DNA from: Hyphomicrobiales bacterium
GTDB taxonomy: Bacteria; Pseudomonadota; Alphaproteobacteria; Rhizobiales; Devosiaceae
Direction: 5' to 3'
NCBI GenBank assembly: GCA_004144345.1
Contig: SEEL01000011.1
Location: 40,935-104,934, forward strand
Length of the DNA: 64,000 bases
Part shown: positions 42,824 through 51,311 of the stretch, piece after piece
Layout: each line of letters starts with the position of its first letter
Numbering within the stretch: position 1 is the first letter of the stretch
Notes under the pieces: model-generated
Databases searched by the model: none
What the model was told of the DNA's origin: nothing
Seen by the model: the letters and a program-made list of their open reading frames with translations, nothing else
Position numbers and translations under genes: made by a program

Positions 42824-44320
42824 ATGTACAGTACCATTGGCAGCGACAAGCCAGCTTCGCCTTCCGGGCTGAAGCGTCTTGCCCGTCGCGACCTGCCGAC
42901 CACGCCCCGCGTGCCGCCGTCGCGCCCGCGCGAGACGGAGAGCGCGCCGGTCGCGCGCGCCACCACTTTCACCTTCCCCGCGATCAGCATCGACCTCCTC
43001 ATCGCCTGGCTGCTTTCGGGCTTCAAGTGGATCGTCATTCTGGCTTTGCTCGGTGCAGCGGCCGGATATGGCTATGCACAGTTCTCGAAGCCGCGCTTCA
43101 CGGCGACGACCGACCTCATCATCGATCCGGCGAGCCTGCAGGTGATGGGCAACGACGTGTTCCAGTCGGCCTATGACCAGAATGCCCAGTTGCTCGGTGT
43201 CGAGAGCAAGCTGCGCGTCCTGACGTCGGGCAATGTGCTGCGCCGCGTGGTGGTCAATCTCGATCTCGCTAATGATCCCGAATTCAACGGCCGGGGCGAC
43301 GGGCTTGACCTGAGCTTCCTCGGCCTTGCCGGCGAGCGGACGACGGGCGATCCGGTTCTTACCGCCATCGGCGCGCTCGAAAAGAAGATCTCGGCCTGGC
43401 GCGAGGAACGCTCCTTCGTGGTGACGCTTGCTGCCTCGAGCCAGGATCCGGTCAAGGCGGCGCTGATCGCCGATGCCGCCGTCTCCGCCTTCCAGACCGA
43501 ACTCGCCCAGGCCGAAGCCGATAGCGCCAGCCGCGCGGTGACGGCGCTGACCGTCCGCCTCTCTGAGCTGAAGGGCGGCGTGGCCGAGGCCGAGGATGCC
43601 GTGGCGGTGTTCCGCCGCGACAATGGGCTTGAGGCCAGCAATGGCGAACTGGTCAGCACCACGTCGCTGACGCTGCTCAACCAGCAGGCCTCCGAGGCGC
43701 AGCGCACGTTGACCACGGCGCAGGCGCTCTACGACCAGCTGACAGATCCGACCACCGGCCGCGCCAATGTCGATGCCGTGAGCACGGCGACGATGGTGGC
43801 GCTGCGCACGCAATATGGCCTGCTCAAGCAGGATGCCGATGCGGCCGCGACGCGCTTCGGCCCGCTGCATCCGACGCGCGCTGCGGCGGAGCGCCAGCTC
43901 ACCGGGTTGCAGCAGCAGATCAATGCCGAAGCGGCGCGCGCCGTGCAGTCGGCCAAGCTCGATCTCGACCAGGCGCGCAATGCCGTTGCCCTCATCGAGA
44001 CGCAGACGCGGAACGCCCGCAGCACCGTGGCCACCGATGGCCAGGCGCAGATCCAGTTGCGTGAACTCGAGCGCACGGCCAAGGCCCGCTCCGACGTGTA
44101 TGAGGCGACGCTCGCCCGGGCGCAGGAAATCGCCGAGCGCCAGCAGCTCGACACCACCAATATCCGCCTCATCACGCCGGCGACGCCGCCGGGCACCCGC
44201 AGCTGGCCGCCCAAGACCATGGTGGTCGCCGGTGCCGGCGGCTTCGGTGGCGCGGCGCTTGCCATCGTGCTGATCCTCGGTCTCGGCCTCCTCGCAGAAT
44301 TCAAGCGGCAGCGGAAATAG
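42824..44320 (+). CDS. Wzz/GumC-type chain-length and export protein without kinase domain
   Basis: Inner-membrane protein of 498 residues. First membrane helix near 63-80 (W-I-V-I-L-A-L-L-G-A-A-A), a long periplasmic part with heptad-like coiled coils (~200-430), the P-x-x-P-x-x-P-x-like motif A-T-P-P-G-T-R-S-W-P-P-K before the second helix, ending E-F-K-R-Q-R-K. Unlike many GumC/ExoP proteins it stops after the second helix and has no tyrosine autokinase domain; none is encoded elsewhere in the window. It controls polymer length and bridges to the Wza-type exporter. Confidence 0.88.
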   Translation: MYSTIGSDKPASPSGLKRLARRDLPTTPRVPPSRPRETESAPVARATTFTFPAISIDLLIAWLLSGFKWIVILALLGAAAGYGYAQFSKPRFTATTDLIIDPASLQVMGNDVFQSAYDQNAQLLGVESKLRVLTSGNVLRRVVVNLDLANDPEFNGRGDGLDLSFLGLAGERTTGDPVLTAIGALEKKISAWREERSFVVTLAASSQDPVKAALIADAAVSAFQTELAQAEADSASRAVTALTVRLSELKGGVAEAEDAVAVFRRDNGLEASNGELVSTTSLTLLNQQASEAQRTLTTAQALYDQLTDPTTGRANVDAVSTATMVALRTQYGLLKQDADAAATRFGPLHPTRAAAERQLTGLQQQINAEAARAVQSAKLDLDQARNAVALIETQTRNARSTVATDGQAQIQLRELERTAKARSDVYEATLARAQEIAERQQLDTTNIRLITPATPPGTRSWPPKTMVVAGAGGFGGAALAIVLILGLGLLAEFKRQRK

Positions 44321-44329
44321 GAACTGGGC

Positions 44330-45652
44330 ATGTCGGCGGCGGCGCCACATCGCGACGGTGAACAAGGGAGCGGCTCGATGGGCCGCTCGCTGCTGTTTTT
44401 CGTGGTCATCGGCTATTTCTGGATCTCGCTCGCGCCGTTCCCCAATCTGTCGCTGCTGAGCGCTGCCGATCCCTGGGCCGGCAATTCCAACAGCCTCAAC
44501 CAGATGATTGCGATCGCCCTGTTCGGCGTGCTGGCGATCTTCGCGGTCCGCCACCCGATGCTCCGGCAGGTGGCGCAGCCGAGGTGGTTGCTCGCGGCAA
44601 TCTTCCTGTGGCTGGTGCTTACGGCGCTGCTCGGCGCCGACCCGGCGACGGCTCTCCGCCGCGTCGTTATGGCGGGCATGGTGTTCGTCATCGCCAGCGT
44701 CTTCCTCCTGCTGCCGCGCGACGAGAAGCATTTCGCCAAGCTCCTCGGTCTCGCGCTGCTGTTCATGCTGGGGCTTGCCTATTACGGCGTGATCTTCATG
44801 CCGTCGCGCTCGATCCATCTCGCTTCCGACGTTGTCGAGCCGCAGCTCGCCGGCAATTGGCGCGGCTTCTTCGGCCACAAGAACACGGCGGCCATCGCCA
44901 TGGCCTTTACGGTGATCGGCGGCCTGTTCGTCTGGCAACGCTGGTCAAGGTTTGCCGGCGCGCTGCTGGTCGGCCTTGGCGTCTTCTTCCTGTGGAAGAC
45001 CAGCGGCAAGACGGCGGCGGTGATGCTGCCGGCCACTCTCGTCCTCGCCTGGGCGTTCGAGCGCTGGCGCGGCCTGCGTTATCCGCTGGTGCTGGGCGGG
45101 CTCGGCCTGTTCATCCTTGTGTCGGTCGGTTCGGCCGTCAATCCGGGCATCCGCGGCCTCGTCAGCGCCCTCGGCATTGATGCGAGCTTCACCGATCGTA
45201 CCGAAATCTGGCGCATGGCGTTCTCGGCCATCATGGAGCGCCCGCTCACCGGCCATGGCTTCATGTCCTACTGGCAGACCGACTCGATGGTCTACGGCGC
45301 GGGCACGCTCGAATCCTGGGCCGTCCTCGCGGCCAATGCGCACAACGCCTATCTCGATGCTGCCATCAATGCCGGCATTCCCGGCCTCGTCCTGCTTGTG
45401 CTGTGGATCGTCCTCAGGCCGATTGCCGACTTCAATCGGGCCGAGACGACGGACAATGATCCGGCGCTGTCGCGCCTCTTCCTCCGCATCTGGCTCTACG
45501 GCCTGCTCGCCGCCTGCCTCGAGACCACCTTTTTCACCAGCGGCGGCCCGGTGTGGTTCACCATCCTCGTCGCCGTATTCGGCCTTCACTATCAGGGCAG
45601 CGCCTATGTCGTTGCATCGCCCGAGCCGCAGGGGGAGATGGCTCATGCCTGA
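44330..45652 (+). CDS. O-antigen ligase/Wzy-like polymerase
   Basis: Polytopic protein of 440 residues with about ten membrane segments. The large periplasmic loop contains R-G-F-F-G-H-K-N-T-A-A-I and R-T-E-I-W-R-M-A-F-S, with L-T-G-H-G-F and N-A-H-N-A-Y-L-D nearby, all typical of the O-antigen ligase/polymerase (Wzy_C) family. A second possible start is the ATG at 44378 behind AGGGAG. It probably polymerises EPS repeat units. Its stop overlaps the deacetylase start. Confidence 0.85.
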   Translation: MSAAAPHRDGEQGSGSMGRSLLFFVVIGYFWISLAPFPNLSLLSAADPWAGNSNSLNQMIAIALFGVLAIFAVRHPMLRQVAQPRWLLAAIFLWLVLTALLGADPATALRRVVMAGMVFVIASVFLLLPRDEKHFAKLLGLALLFMLGLAYYGVIFMPSRSIHLASDVVEPQLAGNWRGFFGHKNTAAIAMAFTVIGGLFVWQRWSRFAGALLVGLGVFFLWKTSGKTAAVMLPATLVLAWAFERWRGLRYPLVLGGLGLFILVSVGSAVNPGIRGLVSALGIDASFTDRTEIWRMAFSAIMERPLTGHGFMSYWQTDSMVYGAGTLESWAVLAANAHNAYLDAAINAGIPGLVLLVLWIVLRPIADFNRAETTDNDPALSRLFLRIWLYGLLAACLETTFFTSGGPVWFTILVAVFGLHYQGSAYVVASPEPQGEMAHA

Positions 45653-46397
45653 GTCCGATCCGTTCACCTTCGTCAATCGCGTCGCCAACCGCGTTGCGCG
45701 CTCGCTGCCGCGCCAGTTGGTCAACATCGCGCCGAGCCGTCCCATCGTCAGCTTCACCTTCGACGACATTCCCGAGTCCGCCGCATCGACTGGCGCCGCC
45801 GTTCTCGAACAGCATGGGGTGCGCGGCACGTTCTATGTTGCCGGCGGTCTCGCCGGCCGCGACTTCGACGGCCAGCCGATGCTCGATGATGCGGGCTATG
45901 CGCGCCTCGCCGGGGCCGGTCACGAACTGGCCCACCACACCTTCAGCCACCAGCCGCCGGCATCGCTCGGCCTCGGCTATGGTGCCGACCTCCAGCGCAA
46001 CGACATCTATCTCGCCGGCATTGATGCGCGGGTCCGACGCAACTTCGCTTTCCCGTTCGGCCTCACCTCGCCCAATGGGCAGCGCGAGGTCGATCGGCGC
46101 TATCGAAGCGGGCGGGGCGTGCTGCCCGGCATCAATCGTGGGCTGGTCGATCTGGGCTACCTCCATTCGGTCGAGCTCAAGCCCTGCTTCGAGACGGCGG
46201 AGTTGCAGAGCTGGATCGATGGCGCCTTGTCGCCGCCGGGCTGGGTCATCTACTTCACCCATGATGTGCAGGACGAGCCGAGCGAGTTCGGCTGTCAGCC
46301 CGCCGTGCTCGACCAACTGGTGCGCCACGCGCTCGAATCCGGCTGCGAAGTGCTCACCGTCGATGCGGCGCTCGACCGGCTCGGGATCGCCGCATGA
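45645..46397 (+). CDS. Polysaccharide deacetylase (NodB-type, CE4)
   Basis: A 250-residue enzyme with CE4 motifs: F-T-F-D40-D41 (catalytic and metal Asp), the metal His pair H98-T-F-S-H102, and Y-F-T-H-D near the C-terminus. No clear signal peptide, so it may act on the lipid-linked unit in the cytoplasm or on a precursor. ATG 45645 lies just before the Wzy-like stop (overlap eight bases). Removal of acetyl groups from N-acetyl sugars of the EPS is the expected role. Confidence 0.88.
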   Translation: MPESDPFTFVNRVANRVARSLPRQLVNIAPSRPIVSFTFDDIPESAASTGAAVLEQHGVRGTFYVAGGLAGRDFDGQPMLDDAGYARLAGAGHELAHHTFSHQPPASLGLGYGADLQRNDIYLAGIDARVRRNFAFPFGLTSPNGQREVDRRYRSGRGVLPGINRGLVDLGYLHSVELKPCFETAELQSWIDGALSPPGWVIYFTHDVQDEPSEFGCQPAVLDQLVRHALESGCEVLTVDAALDRLGIAA

Positions 46398-47263
46398 GCC
46401 TGTCGCTGATCACCGCCAGCTATCGCCGCGATCTCGAATCGTGCCGGCTGCTCTGCGACTCAATGGATCGCTTCGTCACCGGCTATTCGACGCATTACCT
46501 CGTGGTTCCCCGCGAAGACGTGGCGCTGTTCGCGGCGCTTGCCGGGCCGAAGCGGGTCATCGTCGATGAGGACGAGCTGCTGCAGGCTGGCCTCACGCAG
46601 CTGCCGATCAAGTGGAAGGGCCGCACCTATTTCTGGGCACCCTGGCTCGGCCGACCGATCTTCGGCTGGCATCTGCAGCAATTGCGCAAGATCGCCATGA
46701 CGCTGGCCCAGCCGCAAGCGCGCGTCATGCATGTCGATTCCGACAATTGCTTCGTGCGCCCGTTCGATGTGTCCCGCTTTGCCAGTGGTCCCGTGCCGCT
46801 GTTCCTCGATCCGGGCGCCGTCACCGACGCGCGGCTGCCCGATCATGCGACCTGGTTGCGCAACGCCCATGCGCTGCTCGGGCTGCAGGCTCCGGTGTTG
46901 CCCGGCGACGACTATGTCGGCCAGATGATCGTCTGGGACCGCGCGGCGGTTACGGCGATGACGGAGCGGATTGAGGCGGTGACCGGCCAGCCCTGGCTGC
47001 GCGCCATCGCCCGCACCGGCACCTTCTCCGAATACATGCTCTATGGCGCGATGGTCGCCAACGACCGGGCGCTGATGGCCCGGCACGAGATCGTCCATGA
47101 ATCGCCGTGCCTCACCTATTGGGACGGCGCCGCCCTCGATGGCGCCGCACTGCGCGCTCTGGCGAAGAAGCTCGGGCCGGGGCAGAGCGCCATCGCCGTC
47201 CAGTCCTTCATCGGCACGCCGGTCGAACTGATCCGCCAACTGGCACTGCACGAGGCGGCATGA
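46394..47263 (+). CDS. DUF6492-like protein with glycosyltransferase-type DxD motif
   Basis: A 289-residue protein of a family often found in alphaproteobacterial EPS loci. The start S-L-I-T-A-S-Y-R-R-D resembles GT-A glycosyltransferases, and D115-S-D117 in V-M-H-V-D-S-D-N-C-F looks like a metal-binding DxD. Function is not established; a glycosyl- or related transferase is suggested by this motif and by its position, coupled at both ends (ATGA overlaps at 46394 and 47260). Confidence 0.65.
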   Translation: MSLSLITASYRRDLESCRLLCDSMDRFVTGYSTHYLVVPREDVALFAALAGPKRVIVDEDELLQAGLTQLPIKWKGRTYFWAPWLGRPIFGWHLQQLRKIAMTLAQPQARVMHVDSDNCFVRPFDVSRFASGPVPLFLDPGAVTDARLPDHATWLRNAHALLGLQAPVLPGDDYVGQMIVWDRAAVTAMTERIEAVTGQPWLRAIARTGTFSEYMLYGAMVANDRALMARHEIVHESPCLTYWDGAALDGAALRALAKKLGPGQSAIAVQSFIGTPVELIRQLALHEAA

Positions 47264-48183
47264 GCATTCCCTCGCCCAAGGCCGTGGTCATCGTGCCGAC
47301 TTTCCGCCGGCCCGACATGCTGCGCGAGACGCTCCACTCGCTCGCCGCGCAGGATGCGAATTTCCCCTTTGTCGTGCTGGTGGTCGAGAATGATGCGGCG
47401 GGGCTCGCCGGTCAGGATGCGGCGTTCGAATCCTTTGCGCGCGAACGCCTCAACGGCGTCACCATCGTCGAGCCGATGCAGGGTAATGTGCAGGCGATCA
47501 ATGCCGGCTTTGCTGCCGCGCTGAAGCGCTTTCCCGACACAAACTATTTCCTGATGATCGACGATGACGAGATCGCCTCGCCGCATTGGCTCGAGCGCAT
47601 GGTCAGTGCCGCCGACAGCTCGGGCGCCGGCATCGTCGGCGGTCCGGTCAATCCGCGCTTTGCCGCCGATGTCGGCCGCGGCATGCAGAGCCATCCGGTG
47701 TTCTGGCCGATCAATGCACCCACCGGCCCGCTGCCGATGATCTATGGCAGCGGCAATTGCCTCGTCCGCCGCAGCGTGTTCGAACGGCTGGGGTTGCCGG
47801 CCTTCGATGTTGCCTTCAACTTCCTCGGCGGCGGCGATACCGATTTCTTCACCCGCGCCCGCAATGCCGGCTTCGCCTTCTACTGGCAGGCCGATGCGCT
47901 GATCACCGAGACCGTGCCGCCGGCGCGCACGCAGACCAAATGGGTGTTCAAGCGCGGGCTGCGCATTGGCGCCATCAACCGCCGCATCGAACGCAAGAGC
48001 CGCTCGGCGGCGCATGTCCTCGCCAAGGACGCGGCGATCCTCGCGCTCTCGCCGATCCGCTTCGTGCAGGAACTGGTGCGCTCGCGCAGCCTGCTGCGCG
48101 CCACCCACCCGGTCAATGTCGCGCTCGGCCGCCTGCTGTCGATCGGCGGCATCGAGACCAGCCAGTATCGCGCCAGCCGATGA
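47260..48183 (+). CDS. Glycosyltransferase family 2
   Basis: A 307-residue GT-A enzyme: A-V-V-I-V-P-T-F-R-R-P-D-M near the start, D101-D-D103 in F-L-M-I-D-D-D-E for metal and nucleotide-sugar binding, and G-S-G-N-C-L-V-R-R in the acceptor region. It adds a sugar to the EPS repeat unit. Linked sugar and acceptor unknown. Overlaps both neighbours by four bases. Confidence 0.92.
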   Translation: MSIPSPKAVVIVPTFRRPDMLRETLHSLAAQDANFPFVVLVVENDAAGLAGQDAAFESFARERLNGVTIVEPMQGNVQAINAGFAAALKRFPDTNYFLMIDDDEIASPHWLERMVSAADSSGAGIVGGPVNPRFAADVGRGMQSHPVFWPINAPTGPLPMIYGSGNCLVRRSVFERLGLPAFDVAFNFLGGGDTDFFTRARNAGFAFYWQADALITETVPPARTQTKWVFKRGLRIGAINRRIERKSRSAAHVLAKDAAILALSPIRFVQELVRSRSLLRATHPVNVALGRLLSIGGIETSQYRASR

Positions 48184-49217
48184 GCCTTCGCCATGTGATG
48201 CTCGTGTCCGAAGCCGCGACGACCTGCGGCGTGGAAGAGTTCGCGCGGCAGTCGGCCCGCCATCTCGGCGTCCGCGGCGCCACCGTGCCGCTCGGCCGTC
48301 CCGTGGGCGATGCCGACGACGTCGTGCTCAATCTGCCGATCACTGCGTGGAAGAAGCGCCTCGTCGCACCGATAATCGCCGCCGCCCGGGCGCGCCTCGC
48401 CCGCCGCGATGTCACGATCGTGCTGCATGAATGGGCCGATCTGAAGCTCGCGCGCCGCATCTCCTATCTGCCGCTGCTGCCGCTGGCGACGCGCCTCATG
48501 TTCTCGGCGCCGGAAGTGCAGGCGCAGTTCGAGGCGACGCCGCTGTCGCGCATTGTCACCCGGCGGCGCTGCGTGCTGCCGATCCCGCCCAATTTCACCG
48601 TCCCCGACACAACGGAGCCTTCGGCCATCGCCGATGCGCTGGCGGCGGCGCGGGCAGGGGGCGGCTTCATCCTCGCCCAGTTCGGCTCGATCTATCCGAA
48701 GAAGGATCCGCTGGTCCTGCTCGAGATCGGGGCGGAACTGCTGCGCCGCGGCGTCGATACGCGCATCGTCTTCATCGGCTCGTTCATCAAGGATATGGGC
48801 AATGTCGAGGCCGACTTCTTTGCCGAGGCCGACCGGCTTGGGCTCGCGGGCCGCGTCGAGGTCACGGGCTATGTGAAGTCGGCCGCCGAGCTCTATGGCA
48901 TCTTTGCCGAGGTCGACGCCTTTCTTTATCCGCTGAGCGAGGGGCTGACCTCGCGCCGCGCCAGCGTCCAGGCCGCGGCCCTGTCGGGCAAACCGGTGGT
49001 CGTCAGTGCCCCGGCCCGCGCCGATTCGCTGACCCATCACCGGCTGATGAACGCCCTCATCGCCTCCGGGGCGCTGCAATTCGTGCCGCGCGGCGCCAAT
49101 GCGGCGGCGTTCGCCGATGCCGTGCTCGCGACGCGCGGCCTGCCGATCCGGCCGCTGGTCGCGTCGCGCGAGATCGATGCCGCCTGGGACGACCTCACGG
49201 CGGCGCTGGATGCTTAA
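48180..49217 (+). CDS. Glycosyltransferase, GT-B (group 1) type
   Basis: A 345-residue protein with the GT4-like C-terminal half: I-L-A-Q-F-G-S-I-Y-P-K-K-D-P-L, R-V-E-V-T-G-Y-V-K and F-L-Y-P-L-S-E-G-L-T-S-R-R-A-S. The first Glu of the E-x7-E motif is present, but the second position is Ser, so the donor site is altered. The N-terminal half is short. It is translationally coupled to the preceding GT2 gene. Confidence 0.85.
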   Translation: MSLRHVMLVSEAATTCGVEEFARQSARHLGVRGATVPLGRPVGDADDVVLNLPITAWKKRLVAPIIAAARARLARRDVTIVLHEWADLKLARRISYLPLLPLATRLMFSAPEVQAQFEATPLSRIVTRRRCVLPIPPNFTVPDTTEPSAIADALAAARAGGGFILAQFGSIYPKKDPLVLLEIGAELLRRGVDTRIVFIGSFIKDMGNVEADFFAEADRLGLAGRVEVTGYVKSAAELYGIFAEVDAFLYPLSEGLTSRRASVQAAALSGKPVVVSAPARADSLTHHRLMNALIASGALQFVPRGANAAAFADAVLATRGLPIRPLVASREIDAAWDDLTAALDA

Positions 49218-49277
49218 CCACGCGATGCCTTTTCGTTCCGCCGCACGCCGCCGCGCCGGTAAACTGGGGCAAACCCA

Positions 49278-50444
49278 ATGACAGGCTCTGTGATGCTCGA
49301 TCGTGCCACGACCCAGACGGATGACTTTGTGCTCACCGTGCATCGCGGCATCCCCGCGGACTGGCCCGGCATCAATGCCATGGGCGAGGCGCGCGGCCAC
49401 GTGTTCCAGACGCGCGAGTTCATGGGCGTGTGGGCCGAGACGCTCGGCGCCGGCCTCGATGCGCGCTTCATCGATGTGCGCGACCATCGCGGCCAGATGG
49501 TGATGCGCCTGCCGCTCGCCATCGAGATGCAAGACGGCATCAGCGTGCTCGGCTTCGCCGACCAGAGCTGTGCCGACTACAATGCGCCGCTGCTCTATCC
49601 GACCGGTATCGAGTGGACCCCGGCGCGCGCGGCGCAGTTGTGGACCGCCATAGAGTCGGCCCTGCCGGCGATCGACAAAATCGTGCTCGACAAGATGCCG
49701 GCCATGGTCGGCGATCTCGTCAATCCGCTCCATCATCTATCTAGCGAAGACAATCCCGAGGCCTGCAACGGCTCGAACCTGAATCTGCCCTGGCCTGAGA
49801 TCGAAGCCACGCAGGCGCAGCTCAAGACGCTGAAGCGCAAGGCGCGCGGCCTCGAAAAGCTCGGCGCCGTCCGCTTCATCATCGCGACCGATCCGGTGGA
49901 GCGGCAGCGGGTGCTCGACCGCCTGCTCGAACAAAAGCAGCGCCGCTTCGAGGAAACGCTGGTGCCCGGCTTCGCCGAAAGCCCCGCCTCACGCCTGTTC
50001 TTCGAGAACGCCACGACGCTGTTTGCCGCGACCGGCAATCTTCATCTCGCGGCGCTCGAAGTCGGCGGCGAGATCGTGGCGACGAGCTGGACCCTGCAGA
50101 TGGGCACCATCGTCTACGAACTGATGATCGGCTTTGAAGCCGGCGAGTGGTTCAAGCACTCGCCCGGCCGCGTGCTCAATTTGCGCTATCTCGAATGGGC
50201 CAAGGCGCAGGGCTTTACCTATGTCGACCACGGCATCGGCGATGAAGAGTGGAAGCGCGAGAATACCGATACGCGCGTGCCGCTCGGCCGCCTGATAGCG
50301 GCGCGCACGGCCAAGGGCCGGCGGCAGCTGGCGCGGGCCGCACTGGCCGCCCGCATCCGCAGTCTGCCGCTCTACGAAAAGCTGCGGCCCTATAAGTGGA
50401 TCGTCAAGCGCGCCATCGCCAAGCGCCTCGGCCGCGCCGCCTGA
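49278..50444 (+). CDS. CelD/BcsL-type acyltransferase (GNAT-like)
   Basis: A 388-residue protein of the CelD/BcsL family (double GNAT fold, related to FemAB). The middle holds a basic segment T-L-K-R-K-A-R-G-L-E-K, then L-E-Q-K-Q-R-R-F, F-E-N-A-T-T-L-F and the C-terminal half S-P-G-R-V-L-N-L-R-Y-L and D-H-G-I-G-D-E-E-W-K-R. Such proteins acylate polysaccharides or sugar precursors. In this locus it is a good candidate to transfer the ACP-bound group made by the cassette at 52775-57487 (inference). It is convergent with WecG, one base apart. Confidence 0.8.
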   Translation: MTGSVMLDRATTQTDDFVLTVHRGIPADWPGINAMGEARGHVFQTREFMGVWAETLGAGLDARFIDVRDHRGQMVMRLPLAIEMQDGISVLGFADQSCADYNAPLLYPTGIEWTPARAAQLWTAIESALPAIDKIVLDKMPAMVGDLVNPLHHLSSEDNPEACNGSNLNLPWPEIEATQAQLKTLKRKARGLEKLGAVRFIIATDPVERQRVLDRLLEQKQRRFEETLVPGFAESPASRLFFENATTLFAATGNLHLAALEVGGEIVATSWTLQMGTIVYELMIGFEAGEWFKHSPGRVLNLRYLEWAKAQGFTYVDHGIGDEEWKRENTDTRVPLGRLIAARTAKGRRQLARAALAARIRSLPLYEKLRPYKWIVKRAIAKRLGRAA

Positions 50445-50445
50445 C

Positions 50446-51294
50446 CTAGGGCAGGGTGAGCCGCCGCCGCGTCACGCCGCTCGACTTGGTGGTCAGCAGC
50501 ACCCAGATCGCGTGCGGGTTGGTAATGAAGTAGCGCCAGAACAGGCGGCGCGGTTCCTGCCACACGCGATAGGCCCATTCGAGGCTCGCGGCCTGCATCC
50601 ATTGCGGCGCGCGCTTGGCCGAGCCCGACAGGAAATTGAACAGCCCGCCGCTGGTCTTGACCAGGCCGACATCGGGCAGCAGATGCTTGTAGCGGTCGAA
50701 AAAGCGCTGCTCATTGGGCACGCCGAGCGCCAGCCAGACAATGTCGGGACGGAGCGCGTTGATCTCGCGCAGCCGCGCCGGCCATTCGGCCTCCGTGTGA
50801 TAGCCGTGCAGCCGGCCCACCACATTCAGACGCGGGTAGCGAAGCTGCATGTTGGCGACGGCCTTGGCGTTCTCCTCCTCCGAGGCCCCGAGGAAGAACA
50901 TCGAGACCGGCCGCGTGGCGGCGAGTTCGGCCACATCGTGGATGAGGTCGGTGGTCGCGACGCGTTCCCTGATCGTCGCGCCGGCGACGAAGCGGGCGGC
51001 CATCCGCACCGGCTGGCCGTCGGCATTGATCACATCGGCGCTGTTCATCAGCGCGCGGAAGGCCGGATCGCTCGCGACCATCGACGCCACTTGGCCGTTT
51101 GCGCTGGTGCTGAACCATGGCCGGTCACCCCGTCGGTAGGTCGTGGCGAGATCGATGGTGAGCAGGGCCGTTTCGCGGCTCGTCAGGCGCGCAATGGGCA
51201 TGCCGGCGATTTCGATGGTTTCGAATTCGAGCGGACCGAGGCGGGCGTCCGGGCCGGCCGCCACCGTCGGCTCACTGTCCAGTACCATCGCCAT
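50446..51294 (-). CDS. WecG/TagA/CpsF-family glycosyltransferase
   Basis: A 282-residue transferase. Family motifs: W-F-S-T-S-A-N-G-Q-V, I-N-A-D-G-Q-P-V-R, L-G-V-P-N-E-Q-R-F-F and the C-terminal basic stretch A-P-Q-W-M-Q-A-A-S-L-E-W-A-Y-R with R-Y-F-I-T-N-P. The family adds the second sugar to an undecaprenyl-linked first sugar. ATG 51294 with GAGG upstream is chosen over the longer frame to 51366, which would run into the gene before it. Confidence 0.9.
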   Translation of the reverse strand: MAMVLDSEPTVAAGPDARLGPLEFETIEIAGMPIARLTSRETALLTIDLATTYRRGDRPWFSTSANGQVASMVASDPAFRALMNSADVINADGQPVRMAARFVAGATIRERVATTDLIHDVAELAATRPVSMFFLGASEEENAKAVANMQLRYPRLNVVGRLHGYHTEAEWPARLREINALRPDIVWLALGVPNEQRFFDRYKHLLPDVGLVKTSGGLFNFLSGSAKRAPQWMQAASLEWAYRVWQEPRRLFWRYFITNPHAIWVLLTTKSSGVTRRRLTLP

Positions 51295-51311
51295 TTCCCC
51301 GCCTCGCAGAC

